Source: Isoetes taiwanensis (taxonomy: Eukaryota; Streptophyta; Lycopodiopsida; Isoetales; Isoetaceae). Taken from it: 64,000 nt of DNA. The notes under the pieces were generated by a model. That model ran no database searches and was not told where the DNA came from. It worked only from the letters and a program-made list of their open reading frames with translations. Numbering within the stretch: position 1 is the stretch's first letter; every line of letters starts with the position of its first letter. This document shows positions 11,040 to 22,329 of the stretch, one piece after another. The position numbers and the translations under genes were made by a program. The stretch covers positions 498,284 through 562,283 of the forward strand of contig JAJEKV010000094.1 in assembly GCA_021234155.1 (NCBI GenBank), written 5' to 3'.

Positions 11040-11046
11040 CCCCACT
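11040..11046 (-). promoter_or_regulatory. Candidate polypurine tract of copia B
   Basis: AGTGGGG on the minus strand directly precedes the TG of the 3' LTR. It is short, but in the required position. Confidence 0.7.
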
Positions 11047-11072
11047 GAAGTAGATCAGCATGGCTCAATGAA

Positions 11073-13770
11073 TCACCATGTAGAAGCCCCCACTCGAGAC
11101 AAGCCGGGTGAAAGGAGCCCAATCTTGGTAGAAAAAGTTGACGAGGTTGGTGATGCAAGAGGTTTAGTGAACATATCACCGGCATGGAATCGAGGGGCAA
11201 AAGAGGATGGAGATATCGAATTGGTGACATGATCCTGAGAAAGTGATAGCGAGGTCAATGTGTTTGAGACGCCGGTGGTTGACGGGATTGTGAGCGACAG
11301 CCTATGGCCCCTTGATTGTCGCAGCAGAGGAATTTGAAGAGGGATATGGAGATGCAAGCTATGAATAAGTTGTCGGCCAAAGGGCTTCTCCTGGTGGATG
11401 AGATAGGCTGATGTATTCAGCCTCGGTTGTAGAGAGAGCAAAGGCATTGTTGTTTGGAGCTGCCCAAGAGATGGCAGGGGCAAGTGTGAAAACATAACCG
11501 CATTACGATTTTGCGATCATGAGAGTCGGCAGCCCAATCAAAGATCGCGATAACCAATAAGATCAGAACCCCCACTAGCTTTATAGAGGAGACCATGATG
11601 AAGAGTACCAAAGAAGATAGCCGAGAGTACGCTTTGAGTGCAACACGCTGAGAGTGCTTTGGGAGCATTAAGATATTGGCTCGGTTTGCATATGGGAAAA
11701 GCAAGATCAGGTCTAGTAGCTTGGGCAAAGAAATTGAGAGAACCAATAATAGATCCAGAATGGTCAAAAAAAGTATGTAAAATCTGGTGAACAGGCCTCG
11801 GATCGAGGGAAGGAGTTGGCAATTGGGATCCAAAGGAGTCAAGGTAGGATTGCATTGGAGCAAGTTGTGACATGAAAGGATGTTTTGCGTGTATTTCTCG
11901 CTTGGTGAATGAAGAGGGTGCCAGCCAGCTTGATCATATTTAAGCCGGATGCCAAGAAAGTAGTGAGCGTGTCCTAAGTCCTTCAGAGAAAAGTGAGAGG
12001 AGAGCCGCTGTTTCGTGATTTGGGAGGTCACTTGTGGATGGGCTAATATGAGCAAGTCATCCACGAGACGGGCAAGAAATATGGGAAAAGGATGATGTTG
12101 GAAATAAAGGCTTGCATCTGGCTGGACAAACACCTAATCCGGAGATTATGGAGAATAGAATCCAGAGTGTGATACCAAGATCGCTGGCTTGTCGGGTCCG
12201 TAAAGCGCTTTGTGGAGTCTCGCACACCGAAGTTGGGTGGAAATGAGAATCCTTCCGAACATCAATATATACTTCTTCATCAAGAGTGCCGGAGAGAAAA
12301 GCATTTTGTACATCCATCCGATGAATGTGAAAACCCCAGCATCACGTGATATGCCAAGAGAGTTCTCGATAGATGTCAAACGGGCAACAAAAGTGCATAT
12401 GTCTCATCAAAGTCGATTCCTTCGATTTGGCTGAACCCTTTGCCACAAACCGGCTTTGAAACGCCGACCGGGTCCATCACTAGAATATTTTTAACCTTGT
12501 ACACCCATCGACCGCCAACAATGGGGCGATTAGGAGGTCCGGGAACAACTAACCATGTACCATTAGTATTGATTGAGGCCAATTCAAAGATCCATGGCTT
12601 TTGCCGCCAATCTGCACGATGATAACAACTCATGGCATCCCAAAAGTCTTGGGTTCGAAACAAGATCATTAGAGATCATGACATAATCGAGGTCCATGTT
12701 GAGGTCGCCTCTCTCTAACAAAAATACCGGATGATGGAGCAGTTTAAAAAGTGCGTGAAGGAGGAGCGTGAAGTGGTGGTGAAGTGGTGGACAGTGGGGA
12801 ATTGTCAATAGAATGGGCAGGTGCAAAGAAAAAATCAGGTGGAGGATCAACCGAGGAGTCAAGGTTAGAACTCTCCGAAGGATCTCAATCAGATTCATGT
12901 TGGGTGGAATGGGGGAAATATGGCACGGTTCATGCTCGTTAAAGGCAGCATTGGGACTGACTATAAGCTTTTGGGCATCCAAATCATAGAACCGGTAGGC
13001 TTTGGGTGCCATTTTGGTGGTGGACGTTGAATGAACAAAGGCTTTACACCCAAATACTGGTAGATGTTTATGAGATGCTGGACGATGGCTCCAAATTTCT
13101 TCAGGGATGGCTTGGTTTATGGCACGGTGAGGAAGCAGATTTATGAGATAAGTGGCAGTGGCAATCGCTTCACCCCAGAACTGGTGGGGTACATTCATGG
13201 ATAAAAGCAGAGTTCTAGCCATTTCAAGAAGAGTTCTGTTGGCTCTCTCCACTCGACCATTTTGTTCGTGGCATTGTGGAGAAGAGAACTCATGATCTAA
13301 TTCCATGGTGGGAAATGAAGTTGCGAAAGGTGTGTGAGGTAAATTCCCCACCTCCATCAGTTCTAAGGGCCACAATAGAGCAGGCATAAGATTTTTCAGA
13401 GAGTTGTTTGAATGAACAAAAGGAATTGAAGGTCTGGGCTTTGGTCTGGAGCAGATAAGTGAAGAGCTTGCGGGAGTGGTCATCCAGGATAACAAGAATG
13501 TATTTTGCTCCTCCAAATGTTGGGTATCGAACTGGTCCAACAAGATCTGCATGCACCAAGGCAAGAGTGTGGCACGACTAGAAGAAAGAGGAAAATGGTT
13601 TCTGGTAACCTTACACTGTAGGCAAGCATTGCAGGGTTGATTGTCTGGAGTCTTGGAGCAGATGTGACCTGGTGAATGAGATGAAAAAAAGACGAGATGC
13701 ACCAATGACCAAGTCTTTGATGCCGAGAGAGGGAGACGCCCACGGCACAAATTTGCGTATTCCTCCATGT
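11073..13770 (-). pseudogene. Copia B integrase, RT and RNase H (degraded)
   Basis: Family motifs occur in order but in shifting frames. Integrase pieces are VHADLVGPV (first Asp), ALRTDGGGEFTS (second Asp) and EQNGRVERANRTLLEMA (Glu), within about 13110-13560. RT pieces are GRWVYKVK...GFSQIEGIDFDETYA (12390-12560), MDVQNAFLSGTLDEEVY (about 12270-12317), the catalytic site as LVDDLLI near 12060, and RNase H around DWAADSHDRK near 11520. The C-terminal GDMFTKPL motif is at about 11160. Frameshifts are numerous, and part of them may be assembly errors. Confidence 0.88.
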
Positions 13771-15110
13771 GTAATCGATATAAATAGCCACAACGATGAC
13801 CAATGAGAATGCAAACGCCTTGATGATCCGATATGTGACACCGCCGCTGATGGAATGTGACCCCAGAATCCCGTGACCGCTATACCTACCGATAGAAAGA
13901 AGATGCTTGGTTAGTCCCGGAAAATGTAACACATGGCGGATCAATTTCGTGGAACCATTAGGAAGAACAAAAGATACAAAGGTTAATTCCAATGCCTTGT
14001 TGTCGAGAGTCATCGCCTAAACGAACGATTCTTGGAGGGCACAAAGGCTGATAGGAAGTAAAGAGTTCCCTTTGAATGTCATGTGCGATGTAGCACCTAA
14101 TCAAGATACCGAATGTCTCCAAAATCTGCGACCGAAAATAAGAATTCATTTGGCTCAACATCGCCAATGGTGAGGTTGCTTTCTTCGTGAATGGATTTGG
14201 AGGCGTGAGTGGTTTGCACCGGGTGTGGGAAGCAAAGGAGTAGTGATCACAAAGGGAACAAATCCCGCGTATAATGACCAAACAATTGACATCCAAACAT
14301 TGATCTGCTTTTGTCGAGGACGATGGCGACGAATGTGAGGGATTTGAGGAATTAGAACTCTTATGGCATTGGCAAACCGAGGGAGAGTCTTCTTTGGCTG
14401 AGGGGAATGCTTGGCCTTGGCGCAATGCTTCAAGTCCGATTCGACGATGGTGGCTTCAAAATTGAAATCTTCAATCTTCCCTTCAAGAAATGTAACCAAG
14501 TTCCCATAAGAATCGGGTAAACTATTTAAAAGAACACGCATCTTTTCGCCCTTCCTTCAGGACAACAAAGAGCTCCCTCGTGGTCGCTAAGTCATCCGTA
14601 ATATCCTTCATGGTCCTGATATGTTTGTCAACATCATCCCCGATCATGCATCTCTAGGTCGCGGCTTTCTTCCTGAGCAATACTCTGTTGACGACAAGAA
14701 GAGGCATACCATTTCAGAAGATCATCCATGCATCCCGCATTAGAGGCATCTTTCACCAACTTGGTCACAAAGATTCCCAAGCTACCGCAGATAATTATCC
14801 GGCCTTCGATCCCTGCCTCCAACGGGGCCGGATCAACCGCTTCCCCTGCAGAATACCATGACCATCTTCGCTCCCAAGGATCTCATCTTGATCCAGGGGG
14901 TTTAACCAAATTCCACGATTCTTATCCTCAAGAATCATTTGATTCGCCCACTTCCAAAGATGGAAGTTTTGCCCTCAAAGCGATCCGGCCATTCTCCACT
15001 GCTTGTGAACCTTGAGCTCCATGAACTGCATACATGTTTCTTGAAAGAAGGGAAGGAATGGAAGGAAGGAATGAAATAAGAGGAAATGGCGGGTGCCCCG
15101 AGGCGGATTT
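13480..15110 (-). pseudogene. Copia B Gag and protease region (degraded)
   Basis: A UBN2-type Gag segment is visible (RVLLNSLPDSYGNLVTFLEG at about 14480-14541), preceded at 14634-14822 by Gag-like text. The protease to integrase linker VLHFPGLTKHLLSIGR lies near 13900. The likely N terminus is near 15100 or less, where the frame with IALRAKLPSLEVGESNDS starts (14928-15134). No complete CCHC knuckle was found. The frame is broken several times. Confidence 0.75.
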
Positions 15111-15124
15111 GTTCAAATTTAGAT

Positions 15125-15138
15125 GTGGGCCCATAACC
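15125..15138 (-). promoter_or_regulatory. Primer-binding site, initiator tRNA-Met anticodon arm
   Basis: Immediately inside the 5' LTR, the minus strand reads GGTTATGGGCCCAC. This is complementary to the plant initiator tRNA-Met anticodon arm (GTGGGCCCATAACC, recalled sequence) over 14 bases. Priming by an internal half-tRNA is known for Drosophila copia and some related elements. No match to the usual tRNA 3' end is seen. Confidence 0.85.
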
Positions 15139-15471
15139 TATTGAAAGACGAAAGATAAGAGTAGAAGAAAACTATGTTTATATCTGAGAAACAGTACAAT
15201 GGGGTCAGCTTGAATCAAGCTGAGAATAACAGAAAATAGAGAGTCGGAATTGAAAGACAACAGAGAGAAGAAATCAGGACGGAGCTCGCTTCAGAGTGAT
15301 CGTGGCATGCTTGGTTGTTCCCTTTATAGGAGTCCTTTGAACGCTACTTCTAGGAATAGACAAACTGCTATCGCTTCTAGGAATAGACAAACCGCTACAA
15401 ATGTAAGACTTCGTGTTGTGATGGCATTGTGATGACGTGGAAATTCTGATCTACCTTCGAAAAATCCAACA
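15139..15471 (-). repeat. Copia B 5' LTR
   Basis: This is the 333-bp partner of 10707-11039, with zero-base spacing to the primer-binding site. Differences between the copies include CTGTTAC against CCGCTAC near 15393. Confidence 0.93.
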
Positions 15472-15655
15472 AAGGAGAATCACGAGGTACAGCTACTTCT
15501 ATTTGCCATCATCCATGTTCCTGTCGCAAAGAGGAATACCGGTTGTCATCCGCTTTCCTAAAGCCAGAAATGTATGGCTTTACTTCAACCATTCGCTTTC
15601 TGTACTTGAATAACAGAGAATCCTTGTTTAACACCAAAAGAAACAACTTGCTACA
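15472..15655 (-). pseudogene. Coding-like host sequence, upstream part, cut by copia B
   Basis: Reading the minus strand from about 15655, one frame gives LLVLNKDSLLFKYRKRMVEV, then VKPYISGFRKADDN, then a single in-frame TGA. It continues to the AAGGA junction and into 10706-10492. The texture is that of a real exon. I do not recognise the family. The TGA, and the retrotransposon, mean it is not functional as read. Confidence 0.45.
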
Positions 15656-16079
15656 CATTACCCATTTTGAATGTGTCTTATATTTGCACCAATACTGTCA
15701 TCATGACCAAATGTGACAATGAATCATACTGGCATTCATATGTACCAAAATATATACATAAGACTCACCTGTTTGAAATGTTCATGAGTTTCACTTTTGT
15801 CCTCAGAGTGCAAATTATTAAGGCAATAAGGAAGCGAATAATATATGTACCTGTAATATGTGGCAAATAGACACATAAGATTTCAATTTCCGTTATTTGT
15901 GTTATGATCTAAGTTAACTTGTTTGTAGTATTCGTGAGATATGCTTTAAATATACATTTTCGCTAAAAGATCTTTCCATGACGATCTAAGCTTTTTAAGA
16001 TGCATTAACATGCTTTCTCCGTTTTAACTGGATAAAGATTCAGCCAATCATAGTTTTTGTACATTATATTAACATGATG

Positions 16080-17430
16080 TCATCGCTCGATGCAAGGTGC
16101 TTTTAATGGTAAATATCTGATATGAGCATACATCCTGCCACACAATAAGAATCTAGGTGGAGAATCTCAACGAAACAAAATTTCCATTGAAATCTTTGTT
16201 ACCATGCAACGATATCCAGCCACAAACAGTTGATTGGTCCTGCAACATATTTTCTACTTCTTTGAAACATCCAGCATGACACTTATTGATCCAGCTTGAT
16301 TAACCATACAATTATAGTGAAATACATTTCGTGTTATGCCATGAGATTCACGCATCAAGTTAAAATACAAGGCCTTCATTTGTTAAGCCTGTGCAACTGC
16401 ATGCACTGAGGAGAGCAGTAAAAGTCATCTGATCTGGTTTAAAATCACAATATTGTATCAGATCAAAATACTGGACAGTCGACCTGGCATTGCAAGCTGG
16501 GCATATCCACAAATCATGGCATTTTATGAATCTAAATCCCAGTTTGGCAATTGGTAAAAGGCCTCCCGAAGCTTCCTCCTCCGATGTTCACATTTAGAAT
16601 ACATGCCAATGAGGGTATTTCCTAGGACAATATATGAAGAAACTATCGCCATTGATCTCCTCAGAAACGAGTCTACCTTGTTGTAGGACCCCAATAATAC
16701 TACCTCTTAATGTGCTTGACAATGTTACTTCATTGGGTGTAGACCTCCTCCGCTTCATGGAATCAAAGAAGTGATTGGCAACTTACCTTCACCATGTTGC
16801 ACATATCCAAAGAATTATTGCATCCCAAGATACCAAATTTCGACCGATGAAGTACTAAAGACATTGCCTCGCTTCCTCCAAACTTGCACATTTACTATAC
16901 ATATCACATCCGCTAATCCTCCAAAGATTGCTAGAAGCTTTCAAGCACTTAAAAATGCACTACCGTTTGGCTTCATCCCCCGATTCTATATTGTAGAAAG
17001 CTTCTAAGGCAAGTTCGTTTTGCCATGATACACATCCAGCCATCATTACTGCCACATGAGACAACATCTCGATTATGTAAAGTATCAAAGGCTCCACACG
17101 CCACTGACAAGCTACCACATTTGGCATACATATCTATCAGTGTACTCCCTACGAGACTATCAGATTGTATGCCACTTTATGATTTGTCCATGTACGCATC
17201 CTTCCATTGATGAGATTTGCTCTTTGCAAAGGCACTCTTGCAAGGTAGCCACCTAGATGTAGGTATTTCTTGGCAACCCTAATTCAGCATTCTTCAATAC
17301 AATGAAATCGCCTTGTCGCCTTGCCTAAACCTCGCATAAACTGCAATAATTCCAACCCGTGTATGTTTACAAGGTTTTCCAATCTGATTAAATGCTTGAT
17401 TTGATTCATTTAAGCATACATATGCACCAA
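16080..17430 (-). pseudogene. PLS-type PPR protein pseudogene
   Basis: On the minus strand, successive PPR repeats are legible in different frames. From 5' to 3' they include VGSTLIDMYAKCGSLSVA and RDVVS (about 17050-17165), DMYSKCASLEEAR followed by NLVSWDAI (about 16810-16920), VLGNTLIGMYSKC (about 16590-16640), AMICGYAQLAMPG, then CDFKPDQMTFTALLSACS (about 16400-16450). The last is the usual start of the terminal repeat before the E domain. Further on, NVFHYNCMVN and EVENMLQ resemble the PPR C-terminal E motif region. Such proteins bind organellar RNA in plants. At least five frameshifts and stops make this copy non-functional as read. No introns are evident. Confidence 0.88.
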
Positions 17431-17619
17431 AGAGGGAATGAGGCGGTTAGCCATAACAAAAATGAAATGAGTCCACTATGAACCAAGATAAACTGACTAT
17501 GTTCCAGGTCTTGTGATTTTGTAGAGTCCTGTAAAAGGCCGGAAGCATGTTGCCTGGATATAGGAATTTCTGGCTGCTACAAAAGTTCTGCTGCCTTAAG
17601 GGTTGTCCATTAAAACCCG

Positions 17620-17845
17620 ATGGTTCTAAGTACGCCCGATTTGGGTTGGCCACCCACGGAAACCCTTCCGGGTTTTAATGGAAACCCTTCCGGCTTTCCA
17701 TGGAAACCCTTCCGGGTTTTAATGGAAACCCTTCCGTTTTCAATAAAACCCGAAGGGTTTCCATGGAAAGCCTGGGGGTTTCCATATTGGAAAGCCTTAA
17801 GGGTTTCCATTAAAACCCGGAAGGGTTTCCACAAAATTATTATTT
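17620..17845. repeat. Fold-back repeat (GGAAACCCTTCCGGGTTTT), block 1
   Basis: The left half carries direct copies of GGAAACCCTTCCGGGTTTTA and the right half carries the reverse complement (AAAACCCGGAAGGGTTTCCA). The whole can fold into a long imperfect hairpin with arms of roughly 100 bp. Both strands have open frames across it, but these are repeat artefacts. Confidence 0.85.
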
Positions 17846-17954
17846 TTAAATATTTACACACGGGAGCCTTTATGGCTCACGCCTTTCCACATGGACGCCC
17901 GACATTAAGGCGCATCGCCCATCGAGCGCACGCCACTCAAAATTCAAAATTTTG

Positions 17955-18090
17955 AGGGAAACCCTTCCCGTTTCCTGCATGATGGAAATTGGGAAGGGTT
18001 TCCACAGAGGAGGAAAATAGGAAGGGTTTCCACAGAGGAGGAAAATAGGTTAGGTTTCCACATGAGGAGGAAAATAGGTTAGGTTTCCAC
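17955..18090. repeat. Related GGGTTTCCACA direct repeats
   Basis: Four or five units built on GGTTTCCACA plus GAGGAGGAAAATAGG follow the fold-back block. They share the GGGTTTCC core with it. Confidence 0.8.
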
Positions 18091-19822
18091 ATGCGCTAGA
18101 AACTCGATAGTGCGTGACGCGGTGAAGTTGCACTCTATTATGTTGCATCATGGCACTATGCTCTACATAATCTCTATTGCATAACCTTTGTCTTTGTTAA
18201 ATATTCTTCCGCCGCATTACGCGAGAGACCATGATAAATGTAACATGAAAGAACAAACTTAAGTATTTGATAAATGTAAGCAAACTCAAGTACTTGATAA
18301 ATGTGACAAGTGTTTTGATACATATGAGTCCCAAGGGTTCTCCACTATGGATCCGGCCGCAAAGACATTCTACTATAACATTAGCACATCCATTTGATTG
18401 CTATGGAAGTAGCTCGATTCCAAATCTGGAGTAGACAATGGTTTTCTCGCTATATTGTGATCCCCATGTGGCCAAAAAGGTGGCAATCCCAAAGACTATT
18501 TGAACTTTGATTGATCATAAGGAAAACTTTGAATAAAAAAAAAGCTCCAAATGTAACCTTTGATTTTTGAATCTTTGATAATGATTAAAGAGCGTGTTCT
18601 ATTTGCACTTGAATACCGGGCCCATGTTTTTCTATTGTGTCTTAGCATTTAGTTCTTAGGCAACACAAGTTAATATCAATGTAGCAAAAAGTGTTGGCCA
18701 AGGGAAGACTCACAAATGAAAAGTTGGATTGTGTTCTGCCTAATGGACCTTCAAAACCTATTGCAACAAGTGCAAAAATGACATTGTAATGGAGTTGCCA
18801 AAATGCAAGGGAGAGAGGGCCTCTTCAAAGACAATTGTATATTCAATAAACAAGAACTGGCCTTAATGCTTTTTCGTGACATAGACAACCTGCAGGGATA
18901 ACCATAAAGGATCCATCTTCTCTACTATTTTTTTCAAGTGTATCCGCGCCAAAGGCCTCTTCTTGGCCGAGGGAAGTTAAGTGCATATAAAATTCCCCAG
19001 ATAAATGCCTCAATTTACTTCAGAGTTATCAGCAAGCCAGCCTCGCTACTTCAAGAGCCAGCCTCAGCATACAATTAGAGGAGCATGGTGTCTAACTGAA
19101 ACTTGCCATTTATTTTAATGCTAACGGTACATATTCGTTTATATAGATATATGCACAAGTTACTTTGATTGTTTACATGTTACATGCATAGACACGACTC
19201 CAAGGATGGTAAGGTTGTTAAATAGTTCGCTCTTTCAGAGGAATGTACACTATTAAGCAATGAAGAGTTGCAATCCAATGGAATACTCGATAGTCGCGAT
19301 TTAGTCTGCCAGTGCATATTTTGTGATGCTATGTGGTTACTTATAACCCGAAATGTTATTTGGGTAGCAAAATGACGTCCATTTAAGCTATCAAGTTATT
19401 GCGCTTCTAGGATACGGGAGTATGCATGCAACAACATGCATTTTTGGGCCGTTTGGAAATAATACTCAGCTATGCCATAGTTAAAACAACATGCAAATAA
19501 TACTCAGCTATGCCATAGTTAAAACAACACTTAAATTTCAGCATACGAGCCTATGATTCAGCTATTCTATTGTAATGCTAATCATAACCCTGTTGCAGAT
19601 TGCACATAGTAGTTGGTTATTGTGCTGATCAGGTCTCTGTTAACTCAATGTCGGTCCACATGGGCACAGTACAAGTGCATTGCCCCATCAGCTATCTTGT
19701 GTCTTTGTTGGTGGTATGGCATAGTGTTGTCTCCATCTATGGCAATCCATTCATGTCAAGCCTGTGCATGCTAAATGTAGATGAACCTTACCATTACCAT
19801 TTAGATTTACATGTCCTACAGT
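18091..19822. other. Intergenic DNA without recognised genes
   Basis: No supported coding sequence. A short direct repeat (AATAATACTCAGCTATGCCA) occurs near 19457 and 19497. Confidence 0.5.
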
Positions 19823-20218
19823 CAGATATACAAGATTCTTGAATTAAAATCCATGTTTCTGCATTTACTCCATGCTCAGCAGCTAGTTTATTTGCAGCCT
19901 TGCCCTATTACGGATTATTCCCTATGTGACCAACCCAGCTTTAAGGTTAGTTTACTCTTATTTTATGCACAGCATTTCCATATGCCACTGTAAACTCAGA
20001 ATAACATTTTCAATGCATAAATCAGATACAAGATTCATGAATTTAAATCTATGCTTCTGCATTTACTCAATGTCAACAGCAAGTTTATTTGCTGCCTTGC
20101 CCTATTATAGATTATTCCCTATGTGACCAACCCAGCTTTAAGGTTATTTTACTCTTATTTTATGCACAGCTTTTCCATTTGCCTCTGTAAAATTAGATTA
20201 ACATTTTCAATGCATAAA
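19823..20218. repeat. Tandem duplication, two units of about 199 bp
   Basis: The unit starting TCAGATATACAAGATTC at 19823 is repeated from 20022 with minor changes. Both units contain TATTCCCTATGTGACCAACC. The left edge of the coding-like minus frame at 20219 abuts the second unit. Confidence 0.9.
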
Positions 20219-20605
20219 GAACCTGATTCAGCTGAAGCTCCAAATCCATTTCGTCCTCACTGTTCTGCACTTGCTATATTTCGTGTTCTTGCTCTGTCTG
20301 CTTGATGCTTGACTGTGTATCCTCCACCCTGCTGCTAGTTGCATGTGAAATATATTTGCTAATACCTCCATCTTTCCTTGTGTTGGGACTTTCTGCCAGC
20401 TGATACTTCTCTACAATGCTCATTAGAAATACTTTGCTAGGCTGAGCAAAGATTTCCCCTCTTTCTTGCAAAGGGCCTGTAGATCGATTCCAGCCCTTTT
20501 GATCAGAGCTACCATTACGGGCCTTGTTAATTTGTTCTTGGCCATTCGAACAGCAAGAACAAGGGCGCTCTCCAAGAACGCAGGCAGTCTCCAGATGTAT
20601 TTGGC
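20219..20605 (-). pseudogene. Coding-like minus-strand sequence, unrecognised
   Basis: A minus-strand frame opens after a TAA near 20605 and runs through SNGQEQINKARNGSSDQKGW, IFAQPSKVFLMSIVEKYQLA and RVEDTQSSIKQTEQEHEI to a TAG near 20272. The same frame stays coding-like beyond the stop (QVQNSEDEMDLELQLNQ). It ends at AATCAG followed by GTTCTT, which could be a splice donor. The acidic and glutamine-rich tail looks like a real exon. I do not recognise the family. The single stop could be a mutation or a consensus error. Confidence 0.4.
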
Positions 20606-20789
20606 AGTATTAAAATGCTGCCCCGAAGCAGCCTCTCTGCTTTTTGAGCATGTGGTCTCATGCTACGTGGCCATGTCGTGTCCATGATTTGCTTTAGCTA
20701 AAATAGAAAGCCATGTAAATTTGTTTAGCCTCATGGAAAAATAGGAGTTGGATCACGGTTGTACATCATTTGCATTGCTCAACACAGGA

Positions 20790-21040
20790 AAACCTTAAAG
20801 AAAGAAAAGAAAAGAAAGAAAAGCTTTAGACAGAAAGAAAGAAAAGCTTAAGAAAGAAAGAAAGAAACGCTTCGAAAGGAAGAAAGCTTTGTTACGCCAT
20901 TGCCGGAGTCGCTGCACAGAAAGAACAGAGTCGCTGCACAACAAAATAGAACAGAATCGGGATTAGAAAGAACATTGTCGCTGCACAAAAAAAAACAGAG
21001 TCGGGAATAGAAAGAATGGAGTCGCTGCATAAATCGGAGC
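20790..21040. repeat. GAAAG-rich tract and GTCGCTGCAC minisatellite
   Basis: A purine-rich (GAAA)n-like stretch to about 20890 is followed by four units containing GTCGCTGCACA and AGAAAGAACAGAGTCG. Confidence 0.8.
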
Positions 21041-21117
21041 CATCGCAGGAAGAGGCGCCAAAGTCGCCGTTAATTCTATCATTAATGAATGGCGGATATC
21101 TTTCCCCAAAAATTCTA

Positions 21118-21224
21118 TTTTAGTGGAAACCCTTCCTGGGTTCTAATATGGAAACCCTTCCGGGTTCAATGGAAATCCGAAGGGTTTCCACATAAAACCC
21201 CTAAGGGTTTCCATTAATTTATTT
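21118..21224. repeat. Fold-back repeat, block 2
   Basis: The GGAAACCCTTCCGGGTT motif occurs twice in direct orientation, then twice inverted (GAAGGGTTTCCA and AAGGGTTTCCA). This is the same architecture as 17620-17845, 3.4 kb away. Confidence 0.8.
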
Positions 21225-22060
21225 AATAACCCCAACGGGGAGATAGTGTGAGCGATTAAAACCCTCGTTATGTCTAGGTGAGAAATAACTAACTCCCCTG
21301 CATAAGCTATCAAGAATAACACTTCAAAAAAAACGAAACCATGATTTCAATTGCTTCTATCCCATTTTTCCTAGGTCAAAGCAAACCAATAATTCTAGTT
21401 CCCGAAAGTACAAAAATGTCCGAGACACTATTACACAATATGCTTCATTTCAAATAGTTCTTCAACCTAGCTTTCACCGCTAAAACCGTTAAGGTATAAT
21501 ACAATCAAAATCTGATTGGCTTGCATAACCACCTATAATTAGGGCTCGCCAAGGCTCAATATACTCCCCAAAGATCGGAGTCGAAGGCTATACAAGCAGT
21601 GTGATAGTTTACCATGATTCTAGTAAAACCAACGGTCATCTTCAAATGATGGAGCTCAAATACGCCCATTCACCGCCTTTACCCCGCTCATAAGACAAAA
21701 ATAATCGATTGCATCCTCGACGGAGATGACATGAAAGAAGATAACATATCAAAGAAGGGAAAACACGCCACTAATTTCATGACGTGGTAGACACGCCGAT
21801 ATGTAGAATCGAAGAAAATCTCATACCTCAAGCCTCCTAAAACACCACAATTCAAATTCTTTTCACCAACATTTTCATAGTGTTCTATCCTCTATAATGT
21901 GTCCCAAATTGGAATTGGTATATTTATAACTTGAAATTTCAAGGTTTTATGGGGTATTCTCGTAAGTCAAACCGTATATTGCCGACGGTGGTAACCGGGA
22001 TTCCCAACCCTAGAATCTTGGGGCATATTGAGTTCCTGATAGCCGCTTTGGCCTGAATCG
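21225..22060. other. Intergenic DNA without recognised genes
   Basis: No motif-bearing frame was seen on either strand. Confidence 0.4.
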
Positions 22061-22329
22061 GTGGTTTCTCCTTGGGTCAGCCGCAGGATGGCGAGTCTCG
22101 GGTGATGTTTCCTCTTCTAAACCGCCATCAGGTGTCGCCCCGGCGGGCCCGGCTGCCCGCCATACCTTCCTTTGGCGTACGATTTCTTCAAGATCTTCCT
22201 GCGGGCATCGGATCTGGAGTGGAGAAGTTTGTGGCCGGGCAGATTTGGCAAAGTTGTACAGTGCTCGAGATTTTGGTGCAGAACTTGTGTTTTCTTTTGT
22301 GTTGTCTGCGTTGCTTGGTTATCTTCAAT

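Larger units (their letters stand above)
10707..15471 (-). mobile_element. Ty1/copia LTR retrotransposon (copia B)
   Basis: Two 333-bp LTRs (10707-11039 and 15139-15471) flank a degraded minus-strand copia interior. The duplicated target AAGGA is at 10702-10706 and 15472-15476. Reading the minus strand, the element runs PBS, Gag, protease, integrase, RT, RNase H, PPT. The domains are recognisable but scattered over several frames. The LTRs differ at a handful of sites, several of them CTG/CCG-type differences that may be consensus errors. The element sits inside a coding-like host sequence. Confidence 0.95.

Noticed and set aside
17620..17955. Open frames on both strands with repeated GFPWKPF or GFHGKPEG
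   Set aside because: The periodicity mirrors the fold-back DNA repeat; no conserved start or family.
20219..20605. RNA editing of the in-frame TAG
   Set aside because: U-to-C editing of stops is organellar in some land plants; nothing here is organellar, so mutation or consensus error is simpler.
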